Source: UBA3006 sp031401235 (lineage in GTDB: Bacteria; Actinomycetota; Acidimicrobiia; Acidimicrobiales; Ilumatobacteraceae). Taken from it: a stretch of DNA of 30,274 bases. Within the stretch, counting starts at the first letter, position 1, and each line of letters starts with the position of its first letter. Where the stretch lies: positions 1 through 30,274 of the forward strand of contig JANNRJ010000007.1 of NCBI GenBank assembly GCA_031401235.1, written 5' to 3'. The position numbers and the translations under genes are program-made. Below, one piece after another: positions 16,415-23,016 of this stretch. The notes under the pieces were generated by a model that saw only the letters and a list, made by a program, of their open reading frames with translations, was not told the origin of the DNA and searched no databases.

Positions 16415-16422
16415 CACTCTGA

Positions 16423-16428
16423 AACATA
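16423..16428 (-). promoter_or_regulatory. Candidate -10 element giving a leaderless phosphotransferase mRNA
   Basis: On the minus strand TATGTT is followed by eight bases and the ATG at 16414. No Shine-Dalgarno sequence precedes that ATG. This spacing places the transcription start at or next to the initiation codon. A matching -35 at normal distance is not clear. Confidence 0.4.
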
Positions 16429-16461
16429 GCGACAACTTGTTCTCAATGACATAGTTGGCGG

Positions 16462-16467
16462 TAGCGT
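16462..16467 (+). promoter_or_regulatory. Candidate -10 element giving a leaderless thioredoxin-TPR mRNA
   Basis: TAGCGT fits the TANNNT pattern common in actinobacterial promoters. It is followed by seven bases and the ATG at 16475. The ATG has no convincing Shine-Dalgarno sequence. A TTGTTC at 16437-16442 is 19 bases upstream and might be a poor -35. Confidence 0.4.
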
Positions 16468-16474
16468 GACGAGA

Positions 16475-17179
16475 ATGTCAATCGATGTCACTGACGCGAC
16501 TTTTCAGAAAGAGGTTCTGGATCGCTCTATGGCCACTCCGGTCATTGTCGACCTATGGGCGCCTTGGTGTGGTCCGTGTCGGACTATCGGTCCAATACTG
16601 GAGCGACTGACTGCTGCAACAAACGGCAACGTAATTCTGGCCAAAGTCAATGTGGACGAAAATCCGCAGATTTCGGGAGCATTTCAGGTGCAGTCGATTC
16701 CAGCCGTATATGCAATGAAAGACGGCAAAGTCCTAAATCACTTCATCGGTGCCGAACCAGAACATGTGATCGAAGCATTTGTTAGTTCCCTACTACCCAC
16801 AACTCAGGCTGAATCTGTGGCATCGTTGATTGCTCGTGGTGATGAAGACTCCTTGCACGCAGCATTATTGCTCGAGCCGACCAATGAAGATGCCGTGGTT
16901 ACTTTGGCAAAACTGCTGATCGCCCGCAATGCGATAACTGAAGCGTTCGAAATTCTGGCACGAGTATCCCAAACTGAGCGGATAGCAAATGTTCTTGCCG
17001 AAGCTCGCCTGGCCTTTGTGCCCACTGATGATTACGACTCACAACTCGCCGCACTACTGCCAAATGTCAAAACCGATGAATTGGCGCGTGCAAAGTATCT
17101 GGAAATTCTTGACCTGATGGGTCCATTGGATCCACGGACCGCCGCACAGCGGAAGAAGTTTACGGCCCAGCTTTTCTAA
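16475..17179 (+). CDS. Thioredoxin-domain protein with C-terminal TPR region (YbbN/CnoX-like)
   Basis: The 234-residue product has a thioredoxin domain (about 1-110) with the active site WAPWCGPC (Cys32 and Cys35) and the cis-Pro in SIPAVYAMKDG. A helical C-terminal half (about 115-230) reads as tetratricopeptide-like repeats (ARGDEDSLHAALLLEPTNED, then LAKLLIARNAITEAFEILA). This architecture is that of YbbN/CnoX-type proteins, which act as redox-linked holdases or chaperedoxins in E. coli. The CGPC pair is intact here, so it may also have reductase activity. The start is the ATG at 16475, giving MSIDVTDATF as in actinobacterial relatives; a GTG three codons upstream is the alternative. comEA follows 33 bases after the stop. 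Confidence 0.9.
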   Translation: MSIDVTDATFQKEVLDRSMATPVIVDLWAPWCGPCRTIGPILERLTAATNGNVILAKVNVDENPQISGAFQVQSIPAVYAMKDGKVLNHFIGAEPEHVIEAFVSSLLPTTQAESVASLIARGDEDSLHAALLLEPTNEDAVVTLAKLLIARNAITEAFEILARVSQTERIANVLAEARLAFVPTDDYDSQLAALLPNVKTDELARAKYLEILDLMGPLDPRTAAQRKKFTAQLF

Positions 17180-17184
17180 TTAGA
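17175..17184. repeat. 10-bp perfect palindrome over the thioredoxin-TPR stop codon
   Basis: TCTAATTAGA is a perfect two-fold symmetric decamer containing the TAA stop at 17177-17179. It abuts the larger inverted repeat at 17184-17214. It could be a small operator or chance in an AT-rich spot. Confidence 0.4.
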
Positions 17185-17214
17185 TAACCGATCCGTGCAC
17201 ACATGATCGGTTAT
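17184..17214. repeat. 10-bp perfect inverted repeat overlapping the comEA start codon
   Basis: ATAACCGATC (17184-17193) and GATCGGTTAT (17205-17214) are perfect inverted copies around an 11-base spacer that itself contains the palindrome GTGCAC (17195-17200). The right arm includes the first two bases of the comEA ATG. No T-run follows on either strand, so it is not an ordinary terminator. It could be an mRNA hairpin that hides the start codon, or a protein-binding operator. Confidence 0.7.
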
Positions 17215-17914
17215 GGATATGTGGCGACGATCTCGGCAATACGTGGCCGATTTCATGAATTGGGTCGGTGTTGGCCGAATTGTTGCCACCATTGGGGGAG
17301 TGGCGATCGTTGTCGCCGGGGCGTGGTGGGTGATGCGAACGCCACCGTATCCGATTGAATCGGAGCTTCCGTTCGCCTTGACAACATTGGCAATTGGAAG
17401 CCAAGGTTCTTCCGCACAAGTCATCGTGACCTCAACGATTCCATTGAAGATCATGGTTCACGTCGCCGGTGAAGTGATGGTCCCCGGAATTGTTGTGATT
17501 GATAGTGATTCCCGCGTCATCGATGCACTCAGCGCCGCCGGCGGACCAACAGCCCGGGCTGATCTGAATTCGGTAAATTTGGCTGCTCCGCTTGTCGATG
17601 CGGCCCAAATTTACATTCCCAAGCGCGGCGAAGTTCGAAAACCCACGTTGACCCCACCGCTTCCCGGTGTTCACCTGCCATCCACGTCAGGAAGCGATTC
17701 AAATTCTGGTTCGGCGGGTGCTTCGCCAATTGATCTGAACATTGCCACCGAACTCCAACTCGTTGGGTTGCCAGGAATAGGTCCAGCGACTGCGAATGCA
17801 ATTATCACCTATCGGTTGCAGCACGGTCCGTTCTCCCGAGTCGAAGACCTGCTCAATGTTCGCGGAATTGGTCCGGCAAAACTCGAGGCCCTACTCGGAC
17901 TCGTTCGGGTGTGA
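17213..17914 (+). CDS. comEA: Competence protein ComEA, membrane-anchored DNA receptor
   Basis: ComEA binds incoming double-stranded DNA outside the membrane and passes it to the ComEC channel. The 233-residue product has a transmembrane anchor (about 21-41), a SLBB domain (about 82-137; VHVAGEVMVPGIVVIDSDSR), a flexible Pro/Ser/Gly linker (140-172), and a C-terminal helix-hairpin-helix DNA-binding domain with LPGIGPATA at 186-194 and VRGIGPAKL at 216-224. The SLBB-linker-HhH arrangement is the usual Gram-positive form. It starts inside an inverted repeat, with no good ribosome binding site. The usual partner comEC lies downstream on the same strand but is separated by a small opposite-strand gene. 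Confidence 0.94.
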   Translation: MDMWRRSRQYVADFMNWVGVGRIVATIGGVAIVVAGAWWVMRTPPYPIESELPFALTTLAIGSQGSSAQVIVTSTIPLKIMVHVAGEVMVPGIVVIDSDSRVIDALSAAGGPTARADLNSVNLAAPLVDAAQIYIPKRGEVRKPTLTPPLPGVHLPSTSGSDSNSGSAGASPIDLNIATELQLVGLPGIGPATANAIITYRLQHGPFSRVEDLLNVRGIGPAKLEALLGLVRV

Positions 17915-17917
17915 GTG

Positions 17918-18361
17918 CTACAACGCCCCGAGAACAAATGAGGCAACCCCAAGGGCAAGAATTGTGCCGGCCCACACTCCAATGGCGAGCGGTTGAAATT
18001 CGCGTCTCCACTCGGTCCAGTCCACAATTGCTCGACGAGACGCCCGAATTGCCGCGAAATGTCCGATTGCCCACCACGCTCCGGCGCTGGCAACGATGGC
18101 AATGATAAATCGACTGGCGCCCGCTATTGCTGGAATTCCAGCTAGGGCAAGTGCTGGAAGACCGGCATTGATAAACAAAAATCCAGCAACACCGGTGACG
18201 GCGCCAGGAATCCAAATCAGAAAGATTCCAATCACGGCCATTGCTCCGGCGATTGCCACGGCCACAAAACCACCTCGACTGCGGACGCGGTGACGATTGT
18301 CAGTAATTCCATCGGGTACGAGTCCAACAGGAATTCGCGGCGGGTGAATTGATGTCGCCAT
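17918..18361 (-). CDS. Small membrane protein of unknown function
   Basis: I do not recognise a named family for this 147-residue product. It has a polar N-terminus (about 1-30, with RHRVRSRGG just before the membrane) and hydrophobic segments at about 31-50, 51-83 (probably two), 84-103 and 125-147, consistent with four or five membrane passes. A short basic loop (about 106-122, RASRRAIVDWTEWRREFQ) likely faces the cytoplasm. It is wedged between comEA and comEC on the opposite strand: its stop is three bases from the comEA stop, and its ATG overlaps the comEC ATG. A TAAGAT six bases before its ATG fits a leaderless promoter. A link to DNA uptake is possible from position alone. That it is a real gene is supported by its exact fit in the gap and its membrane pattern. 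Confidence 0.75.
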   Translation of the reverse strand: MATSIHPPRIPVGLVPDGITDNRHRVRSRGGFVAVAIAGAMAVIGIFLIWIPGAVTGVAGFLFINAGLPALALAGIPAIAGASRFIIAIVASAGAWWAIGHFAAIRASRRAIVDWTEWRREFQPLAIGVWAGTILALGVASFVLGAL

Positions 18362-19838
18362 GAATCAATCTTACGAGGTCGATAACGTCACGGCGCGGCT
18401 TCACCTGAGCGACCACCTCGTAGTTATATGTGCCTGCCTAATCTGTATCGCCACTCGGTGGTCATCGACGTTCAAGAGCGTGTTTCCATTCGTTGAGCAT
18501 CGAGAAATTTCACTCATAGTCGCCTGTGTGTTGATCGCAGTTGCCATCAAATATCGTGTGGCGCACACATATGTCGTTTCGTTGGTGTTGGCGCTGGCGG
18601 TTGTGATTGTCGGCGCTTCCGGCGCACAAAGTGCTTGGCAGCATGGCGACACTTCATCAGTTAGGTTGTACCGTGGTCCGGCGATTTTGCGCTCAGATCC
18701 GGAGCCATTTTTTGGCGGGCATCGGGTGGTCCTCGAAATAAAAGATAAGCGATTTGAGACGATTGCCTATGGCTCGGCGGGCCGCCGATTGCGAGCCCGG
18801 CTGATGGGCGAAACGGTGTGGGTCGAGGGAACTCGGGCAAGCGTTCGACCGGATCGAGTGAAATGGCTGGCACCCCGCCATGTTGTTGGAACACTCGCAC
18901 TTACATCTGTTTCTGAGCAATGGAACTTTGGATCGCCGCTCTATCGAAGCGCAAATCATATTCGTCGAGTATTGATCCAAAGTGCTGATGTGATGCCCGA
19001 TTTGGAAGCGTCCCTCTACTTAGGTTTGATTATTGGTGACGATCGCAATCAACCCGAGTCAATGCGCGGCGCATTCCGCGCCGCAGGCTTATCGCATCTT
19101 GTTGCCGTATCTGGTCAAAACGTTGCCTTCGTTCTGATTGCGCTGAGTCCTCTCATGCGTCGATTGAGAACATGGTGGCGACTATCAGCAACGCTTTGCG
19201 CGCTGGGCTGGTTCGTTTTGTTGACCCGAATTGAACCATCGGTTCTTCGCGCCGCAACTATGGCAGCACTTGGGGCAATCGGTTTTGCTCGCGGACTAAA
19301 AGTGTCTGCGCAGAACTTGCTTGCCTGGGCGGTCATCGGACTTATTGGCATAGACCCGATGTTGGTATGGTCGGTTGGATTTCTCATGTCGGTTGGGGCG
19401 ACGGCCGGTCTTGTCGCAATTGCCCCACGACTGTCAAATCAATTTTCGCAGGGCGGAATGCCAATGTGGCTGGCCCAACCGCTGTCGGTAACGCTGGGCG
19501 CTCAACTTGGCGTCATGCCAATCAGCGTGATGGTCTTTCACAGTGCACCGGTCATCGGAATATTGGCCAATCTTTTAGCCGTGCCAGTGGCCGGATTCGT
19601 GATGCTTGTTGGGTTGCCTCTGGGCCTACTCTCGGCCGTGCTTCCTGACCAAGTGATTGGCCTCGTGATGTCGCCAATGGTTCTCGCCGTTCGCTGGGTG
19701 TGGTGGGTAGCAGTATTGGCAGAAAAAGTTTCGCCTGATGGTCTGCTCAATGTTGCGATTTGGATGGCATTGGCATTTTGTGCAGCACTGCGCTGGTGGA
19801 ACGTCCGCAGTCGTCGCGCCATTGGCTTGCCGGCGTGA
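18360..19838 (+). CDS. comEC: ComEC/Rec2-type DNA uptake channel, short form
   Basis: ComEC forms the inner-membrane channel for single-stranded DNA in natural transformation. The 492-residue product has N-terminal membrane segments (about 20-80), an extracytoplasmic OB-like domain (about 95-185) and a multi-pass Competence domain with the core motif FRAAGLSHLVAVSGQNVAF near 238-257. The protein ends after the last membrane segments. The C-terminal metallo-beta-lactamase domain of the Bacillus protein is absent, as in the 514-residue M. tuberculosis homologue Rv2414c; degradation of the second strand would need another nuclease. The ATG at 18360 overlaps the start of the opposing membrane gene. 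holA follows 12 bases after the stop, the same order as in mycobacteria. Confidence 0.93.
   Translation: MNQSYEVDNVTARLHLSDHLVVICACLICIATRWSSTFKSVFPFVEHREISLIVACVLIAVAIKYRVAHTYVVSLVLALAVVIVGASGAQSAWQHGDTSSVRLYRGPAILRSDPEPFFGGHRVVLEIKDKRFETIAYGSAGRRLRARLMGETVWVEGTRASVRPDRVKWLAPRHVVGTLALTSVSEQWNFGSPLYRSANHIRRVLIQSADVMPDLEASLYLGLIIGDDRNQPESMRGAFRAAGLSHLVAVSGQNVAFVLIALSPLMRRLRTWWRLSATLCALGWFVLLTRIEPSVLRAATMAALGAIGFARGLKVSAQNLLAWAVIGLIGIDPMLVWSVGFLMSVGATAGLVAIAPRLSNQFSQGGMPMWLAQPLSVTLGAQLGVMPISVMVFHSAPVIGILANLLAVPVAGFVMLVGLPLGLLSAVLPDQVIGLVMSPMVLAVRWVWWVAVLAEKVSPDGLLNVAIWMALAFCAALRWWNVRSRRAIGLPA
18368..18373 (-). promoter_or_regulatory. Candidate -10 element for leaderless expression of the small membrane protein
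   Basis: On the minus strand TAAGAT is followed by six bases and the ATG at 18361. There is no Shine-Dalgarno sequence. The element lies inside the comEC coding sequence. No standard -35 is seen 17 bases further up. Confidence 0.45.
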
Positions 19839-19850
19839 CAGAGTAGAGGC

Positions 19851-20858
19851 GTGGCAATTTATCTGATTACCGGCGCCGATGACAGGCTGGTCTCGTCTCG
19901 ACTTATTGAGCTGGTCGATCAATTGATTGGAACAGCAGATCGAGCTTCGATGTACGAAAGCCATGATGCGGGAGCCGCCGCGGCCGACGATCGTGAAATG
20001 GCTATTCGAAACGCGGTCGTAAGTGCGGAGACTCCGTCGTTGTTTGGTGATTCCAGAGTTGTTGTGCTTCGCGGAATTCACGAAGCGACCGTTGATCAAC
20101 TCATTCCACTCGTTGAATATCTGAAAAATCCATCCGAGTTGTCTCATCTGGTTGTTACCGCGTCCGGAAAACTCGCTAAATCCACAACCGATGCATTAAA
20201 AAAATCGGGAGCGACAGTCTTTGCCACCGCGCCTCCTGGTCGGCGCAGCGAAATTGTGGTGTGGTTTCAGGAGCAATTTACCCAAGCTGGACTAAAACTT
20301 GACTCTGATGCGATGAATAACGTGATTGATTGGCTTGGTCAGGATCAGGCGCGACTGCCGTCGCTCATCGAAGTGTTGGTATCTGCGTTCGGCACCTCCA
20401 AAAAATTGCTCGCCGAAGATATTCAACCGTTTCTCGGTGAACAGGGAAGCGTTTTGCCGTGGGATCTCACCGATGCAATCGATCGTTCCGATGCTTCGAC
20501 CGCACTAGCCATGCTTCGACGAATGATTCGTAGTGGCGAGTATCACCCATTACAAGTAATGAGTCTGTTGCACAATCACTACGTCCGATTGCTCAAACTT
20601 GACGGTCCTGATGTCAGAGATGTTCAGCAAGCAATGGCGCTCATCGGATCGAAAAGTGATTTTCAAGGGCGCAAGTATCTGGAACTTTACAGAAGAGTTG
20701 GAAGCGATGGAGTTGTCGGTGCAATCCAATTGCTATCTCGGGCAGATATTGATCTGCGCGGCGGTAAAGATCTACCTGAAGAACTGACGATGGAAATCTT
20801 GGTGGCACGCCTCAGTAAAATGGGTAGCCCAGCACCACGGTCTAGCCGGAAGCGTTGA
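19851..20858 (+). CDS. holA: DNA polymerase III subunit delta
   Basis: The delta subunit opens the beta sliding clamp within the clamp loader. The 335-residue protein has the expected divergent AAA+-like fold without nucleotide-binding motifs: an N-terminal YLITGADDRLVSSRLIELV, the clamp-contacting segment SLFGDSRVVVLRGI (about 64-77), a middle lid region with DLTDAID, and a helical collar domain with MIRSGEYHPLQVMSLLHNHY. The start is GTG at 19851, 12 bases after comEC; the sequence before it is poor as a ribosome binding site. Its last 17 bases overlap the 3' end of rpsT on the other strand. The comEC-holA-rpsT arrangement is widely conserved. Confidence 0.95.
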   Translation: MAIYLITGADDRLVSSRLIELVDQLIGTADRASMYESHDAGAAAADDREMAIRNAVVSAETPSLFGDSRVVVLRGIHEATVDQLIPLVEYLKNPSELSHLVVTASGKLAKSTTDALKKSGATVFATAPPGRRSEIVVWFQEQFTQAGLKLDSDAMNNVIDWLGQDQARLPSLIEVLVSAFGTSKKLLAEDIQPFLGEQGSVLPWDLTDAIDRSDASTALAMLRRMIRSGEYHPLQVMSLLHNHYVRLLKLDGPDVRDVQQAMALIGSKSDFQGRKYLELYRRVGSDGVVGAIQLLSRADIDLRGGKDLPEELTMEILVARLSKMGSPAPRSSRKR

Positions 20859-21096
20859 TCTTCTTCATCAAGCGGCTCTTTTTGCGGGCTGCCTGCTTGG
20901 GGTGAATGACCCGCTTTGATGCGGCCATATCGAGTCGCTTGACAGCCAAACGAAGAGCTTCCGTATTTTCGGGAGTGCCGACCGTGTCGCTGGCGTTTTT
21001 GATTCGGGTACGCAATTCGCTCTTGACCGCTTTGTTGCGATCGGTCGCCTTGGCGTTAGTGAGAATTCGCTTCTTTTGGCTCTTAATGTTTGCCAC
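20842..21096 (-). CDS. rpsT: 30S ribosomal protein S20
   Basis: This 84-residue, Lys/Arg-rich helical protein binds 16S rRNA early in 30S assembly. MANIKSQKKRILTNAKATDRNK at the N-terminus (given in two family blocks) and HPKQAARKKSRLMKKI at the C-terminus are the standard S20 features, and the length is normal. The start codon is GTG at 21096, with a weak AAGG about ten bases upstream. In E. coli S20 uses UUG and this weak start is part of autogenous control; the GTG here may have a similar purpose, which is inference. It is transcribed towards holA and overlaps its end by 17 bases, with no room for a conventional terminator between them. Confidence 0.97.
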   Translation of the reverse strand: MANIKSQKKRILTNAKATDRNKAVKSELRTRIKNASDTVGTPENTEALRLAVKRLDMAASKRVIHPKQAARKKSRLMKKINASG

Positions 21097-21231
21097 TGCG
21101 GAAAACCTTGACTTTCATGGACGACAACAATGTTGGATACGGACGATGAAGGCTAACAGCGACTTGGTAGTCAACCCAACTGCCAGACCCGACAGTAGAA
21201 TTTAGCGGTTACCCACAACAGAAACGGTCCG
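21097..21231. promoter_or_regulatory. Divergent promoter region of rpsT and lepA
   Basis: This 135-base gap must hold promoters for both flanking genes. On the minus strand TTGACT (21169-21174) is a good -35 match; a weak CTTCAT lies 17 bases further on as a possible -10. On the plus strand TAGAAT (21196-21201) is a good -10 match, giving lepA a leader of about 25 bases with no clear Shine-Dalgarno sequence. No strong hairpin is evident. Confidence 0.4.
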
Positions 21232-23016
21232 ATGGATCTCGCCAGCATTCGCAATTTCTCGATTATTGCCCATATTGATCACGGCAAGTCCACACTTTCT
21301 GACCGCATTTTGGAAATAACCGGCGCGGTGGATGCTCGCGACATGCGCGCCCAGTATCTCGACTCAATGGACCTTGAGCGTGAGCGCGGGATCACGATTA
21401 AGGCCCAAAACGTTCGAGTCTTTTGGAAAAATTCGGTGTTGCACCTCATTGATACTCCTGGACATGTGGATTTTGGCTACGAAGTGAGTCGCTCGCTAGC
21501 GGCATGCGAAGGCGTTGTATTAGTTGTCGACGCGGCCCAAGGAATCGAAGCTCAGACACTCGCCAATTGTTATTTGGCGCTGGAAAATAATCTTGAAATC
21601 GTCGCCGTGCTCAACAAGATCGATCTTCCAGCGGCCGATCCGGACCGCTATGCGATGGAGATCGAAAAAATTCTTGGCATTCCGGCCGAAGACATTCTGC
21701 GTATCTCAGCCAAAACAGGGGAAGGAATTCCAGAGCTGCTTGACGCAGTTATTGCTCGAATCCCGGCACCTGTTGGCGACCCAGATGCGCCCCTGCAAGC
21801 GCTTATCTTTGACAGTCAGTACGACACATATCGAGGTGTGGTTTCCAGCATTCGAGTGATGAACGGCCGCTTGCGCAGTGGTAGCAAATTGCTGTTCATG
21901 CAAACTCGGGCAACGCACGAAATTATTGAAGTTGGCGCCAGGCTGCCGGTTCCGACTCCGGTTGCTGAACTTGGACCTGGTGAAGTGGGCTACTTGGTTG
22001 CTGGCATAAAAGATGTAGGAGAGGCCCGAAGTGGCGAAACAATCACCGAATATCTGAATCCTGCCGACTCTCCGTTGGCCGGATACCGCGATCCAAAACC
22101 AATGGTGTTCTGTGGATTGTTTCCAATTGATGCGGATGACTTTGAAACGTTGCGTGAAAGTTTGCAACGCCTCAAACTAAATGACGCTTCAATCGCTTAC
22201 GAGCCGGAATCTTCTGGGGCGCTTGGATTCGGTTTTCGCTGCGGATTTCTCGGACTCTTGCACATGGAAATTGTCAAGGAGCGTCTCGAGCGCGAATTTA
22301 ATCTTGCTCTTATCGCTACGGCTCCATCAGTGGAATACCACGTTCAAAGAACTGATGGTGAAATGGAGGTCGTCGATAACCCGGCCGATCTTCCACCAAC
22401 GGTGTATATCGCTTCGATCGAGGAGCCTTACTTTCGAGTGAGCATCATTACACCAACCGATTACACCGGCGCTCTGATGGAATTGTGCCAATCACGTCGT
22501 GGCGAACTGATCAAACTTGAATACTTGTCGCCCGAACGCGTGGACATGAATTACAACATTCCATTGGCAGAAGTAGTGGTTGACTTTTTCGATCAACTAA
22601 AGAGTCGTTCACAGGGATACGCAAGTCTCGATTACGAACTCACCGGATACCGCAAGTCTGATCTGGTACGCGTCGACATACTTCTCAATGCATTACCCGC
22701 CGATGCATTCAGCACCATCGTGCATCGGGAAAAGGCCTACGACTACGGAAAACGAATTTGCGAGAAACTCAAAGCGCTAATCCCGCGACAAATGTTTGAT
22801 GTCCCGATTCAGGCGGCGGTCGGCGGTCGTGTTTTGGCTCGGGAAACCGTAAAGGCCAGACGTAAAGATGTTCTGGCAAAATGCTATGGCGGCGACATTT
22901 CACGCAAGCGCAAACTTCTTGAAAAACAAAAAGAAGGCAAGAAAAAGATGAAGTCCATCGGCAGAGTGGAAGTACCTGGCGATGTGTTTATTTCGGTGCT
23001 CAAGCTCGATGACTGA
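21232..23016 (+). CDS. lepA: Elongation factor 4 (LepA), ribosome back-translocase GTPase
   Basis: LepA/EF-4 is a ribosome-binding GTPase implicated in back-translocation and in initiation or 30S assembly. The 594-residue protein has normal length. The G domain shows AHIDHGKS at 13-20, RGITIKAQ (switch I) near 52-59, DTPGH with the catalytic His78, and NKID. Domains II, III and V follow, then the LepA-specific C-terminal domain with GGDISRKRKLLEKQKEGKKK (about 555-574). The start is ATG at 21232. The MFS gene begins eight bases before its end, in overlap. It opens the long plus-strand run lepA-MFS-hrcA-dnaJ-rsmE-bldD-hemW, much of which is common order in actinobacteria. Confidence 0.98.
   Translation: MDLASIRNFSIIAHIDHGKSTLSDRILEITGAVDARDMRAQYLDSMDLERERGITIKAQNVRVFWKNSVLHLIDTPGHVDFGYEVSRSLAACEGVVLVVDAAQGIEAQTLANCYLALENNLEIVAVLNKIDLPAADPDRYAMEIEKILGIPAEDILRISAKTGEGIPELLDAVIARIPAPVGDPDAPLQALIFDSQYDTYRGVVSSIRVMNGRLRSGSKLLFMQTRATHEIIEVGARLPVPTPVAELGPGEVGYLVAGIKDVGEARSGETITEYLNPADSPLAGYRDPKPMVFCGLFPIDADDFETLRESLQRLKLNDASIAYEPESSGALGFGFRCGFLGLLHMEIVKERLEREFNLALIATAPSVEYHVQRTDGEMEVVDNPADLPPTVYIASIEEPYFRVSIITPTDYTGALMELCQSRRGELIKLEYLSPERVDMNYNIPLAEVVVDFFDQLKSRSQGYASLDYELTGYRKSDLVRVDILLNALPADAFSTIVHREKAYDYGKRICEKLKALIPRQMFDVPIQAAVGGRVLARETVKARRKDVLAKCYGGDISRKRKLLEKQKEGKKKMKSIGRVEVPGDVFISVLKLDD

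Noticed and set aside
17184..17214. The inverted repeat as an intrinsic terminator of the thioredoxin-TPR gene
   Set aside because: Neither side is followed by a T-run in the direction of transcription, and the right arm enters the comEA start codon.
18360..19838. comEC as a truncated pseudogene
   Set aside because: The short form without the beta-lactamase domain is normal in actinobacteria, and the frame and membrane pattern are intact.
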